Shown in pieces: positions 4,763 through 5,977 of a stretch of DNA of 5,977 nt. The notes under the pieces are model-generated. The model saw only the letters and a program-made list of their open reading frames with translations, was not told the origin of the DNA and made no database searches. This stretch comes from Planctomycetota bacterium. Its GTDB lineage: Bacteria > Planctomycetota > MHYJ01 > JACPRB01. Position numbers and translations under genes: made by a program. Numbering within the stretch: position 1 is the first letter of the stretch; each line of letters starts with the position of its first letter. The stretch covers positions 1-5,977 of the forward strand of contig JACQFK010000138.1 in NCBI GenBank assembly GCA_016200125.1. The letters are read 5' to 3'.

Positions 4763-5977
4763 GACTTCAGTTCCCTGAGGTGGGCCTCGAGCTCCGCGAG
4801 CTTGGTCCGGAGCGCGGCCAGCTTCTCCTCGATCTCCGCGGCAAGCCCGGGCTTGCGCTTGCGGAACTCCTCGTTGGACAGCTGCTTCTCGGCCTGGGCG
4901 ATCTGCTCGCGGGTCTTCGCGATCTCCTTCTCGCTGCGGTCGGTCTCCGCCTTCACGTCGATCTTGCCCTGGAGCGGCACGTAGACCGTGAACCTGGTGG
5001 AGGCGCCGGTGGCGGAGAACTTCGGCTTGGCCACGTTCACGCCCACCGAGAGTTCGTCGAGGTTGGCCTGGTCCCGGATGATCTCGGCTCCCGCCTTGAG
5101 CAGCGCCGCCGTCGCCTCGTCCTTCGCGGAGATCACGGCGGCGAGCGTCACTTTCGGCGCCAGCCCGTTCCGGTTGCGCACTTCGCGCAGCACGCCCACC
5201 GCCTCGAAGACGAGCGCCATGCGGGCCTCGAGGTCCGGGTTGCGGAGCTTCGCGTCCGCCTCGGGCCAGGACGCGGTCATGATCGACTGCTTCCGCCCCA
5301 GCTTCTGCCAGATCTCCTCGGTGAAGAAGGGCGTGAAGGGGTGCATCAGGCGCAGGGTGGTGTCGAGCACCTGGGCCAGGGTCCGCCGCACGGCGGGCTC
5401 CTCGCCGCGCCGCTTGGAGAGCTCGAGGTACCAGGCGCAGAAGTCGTCCCACACGAACTTGTAGAGCTGCTGGGCGGCATCGCCGAACTCGTAGCGGCCG
5501 ACGGCCGCCGTCACGCCCTCCACCGTGGTGGACAGGCGGCTCAGGATCCAGCGGTCCTCCTCGGTGAGGCCGGAGGCAGGCACGGCGGCGGGGGCGTCGC
5601 CGATCTTCTCCGACACGTAGCGCGCGGCGTTCCAGAGCTTGGTCACGAAGTTGCGGGACATCTCGACCTTCAGCTTCGAGAACTTCTTCCCGAACTTGAG
5701 GTCCTGGGTGCCCGTGGTGAGCCAGGCCAGCGCGAAGCGGAGGGCGTCGGCGCCGTAGGCGTCGATCATCTCCAGCGGGTCGACGCCGGTGCCCTTGGAC
5801 TTCGACATCCGCTTGCCTTCGTCGTCCATGATCGTCGCGTGGATGATCACGTCGGAGAAGGGCTTCTCGCCGCGGAACTCCAGGCCCGACACGATCATGC
5901 GGGCCACCCAGAGGTTGATGATGTCGCGGCTGGTGACGAGCACCTGGGTGGGATAGAACTTCTCGAGTTCGGGCGTC
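4759..5977 (-). CDS. valS: Valyl-tRNA synthetase, C-terminal part (5' end beyond window)
   Basis: 405 residues from the right edge to the TGA at 4759-4761; the N-terminal half, with the HIGH motif and editing domain, is outside. The enzyme charges tRNA-Val with valine at ATP cost in the cytosol. The visible part starts in the catalytic domain (TPELEKFYPTQVLVTSRDII, then NLWVARMIVSGLEF) and carries the class I KMSKS signature as GKRMSKSKG, with RMSKS encoded at 5797-5811; Arg for the first Lys is a common variant. Next come the DPLEMIDAYGADALRF and TGTQDLKFGKKF stretches, the anticodon-binding helical domain (SRNFVTKLWNAARY and MHPFTPFFTEEIWQKL), and a C-terminal coiled coil of heptad-like E/K/A/L residues (about 4762-4960) containing LSNEEFRKRKPG, the tRNA-contacting arm typical of ValS and absent from IleS. 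That arm and the motif wording favour ValS over IleS or LeuS. It is the upstream partner of the EIIA gene, overlapping it by 4 bases. Any internal Met near 5896-5943 is not a start. Confidence 0.96.
   Translation of the reverse strand, partial: TPELEKFYPTQVLVTSRDIINLWVARMIVSGLEFRGEKPFSDVIIHATIMDDEGKRMSKSKGTGVDPLEMIDAYGADALRFALAWLTTGTQDLKFGKKFSKLKVEMSRNFVTKLWNAARYVSEKIGDAPAAVPASGLTEEDRWILSRLSTTVEGVTAAVGRYEFGDAAQQLYKFVWDDFCAWYLELSKRRGEEPAVRRTLAQVLDTTLRLMHPFTPFFTEEIWQKLGRKQSIMTASWPEADAKLRNPDLEARMALVFEAVGVLREVRNRNGLAPKVTLAAVISAKDEATAALLKAGAEIIRDQANLDELSVGVNVAKPKFSATGASTRFTVYVPLQGKIDVKAETDRSEKEIAKTREQIAQAEKQLSNEEFRKRKPGLAAEIEEKLAALRTKLAELEAHLRELKS

Noticed and set aside
4763..5452. N-terminal extension of the EIIA frame inside valS
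   Set aside because: Shadow of the conserved valS sequence; the EIIA homology begins at KLGDLL, directly after GTG 4762.

Overview
The window is GC-rich bacterial chromosome, with coding third positions almost always G or C. It looks like ordinary housekeeping territory rather than a mobile or defence island. I recognise six protein genes, two of them cut by the window edges. There is no tRNA, rRNA, CRISPR array, transposase or other mobile element. The organism is probably a Gram-negative-type bacterium: it has a type I ABC exporter of the MsbA class, a PilZ protein and a PTS IIA(Ntr)-like protein. The mix would fit Planctomycetota or Acidobacteriota-like lineages, but that is a weak inference and no marker here settles it.

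Layout, left to right. Positions 1-508 (minus strand) hold the first 169 residues of a secreted CAP-superfamily protein, running off the left edge. A 203-base divergent intergenic region follows. It contains a striking tandem pair of imperfect palindromes (593-658), then a near-consensus sigma-70-type promoter (TTGCCT, 17 bases, TATAAT) only 11 bases before the aroC start codon, which predicts a leaderless or almost leaderless mRNA. On the plus strand come aroC (chorismate synthase, 712-1842) and an ABC exporter half-transporter (1839-3668), joined by a 4-base GTGA stop/start overlap. After a 121-base gap with a hairpin and a T-run lies a small PilZ-domain gene (3790-4320) with a degenerate c-di-GMP motif.

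On the minus strand, entering from the right edge, is the C-terminal part of valS (valyl-tRNA synthetase), followed by a PTS EIIA type-2 (PtsN-like) gene, again joined by a 4-base GTGA overlap. The PilZ gene and the EIIA gene converge and overlap tail-to-tail by 35 bases. A perfect 18-base palindrome inside the PilZ tail is the only evident candidate 3' structure for the valS-EIIA transcript.

The genes form two translationally coupled pairs: aroC with the exporter, and valS with EIIA. Neither pairing makes an obvious pathway; coupling may simply reflect compact operons. The most interesting non-coding signal is the tandem palindromic element upstream of the aroC promoter. I found no convincing novel multi-gene system.
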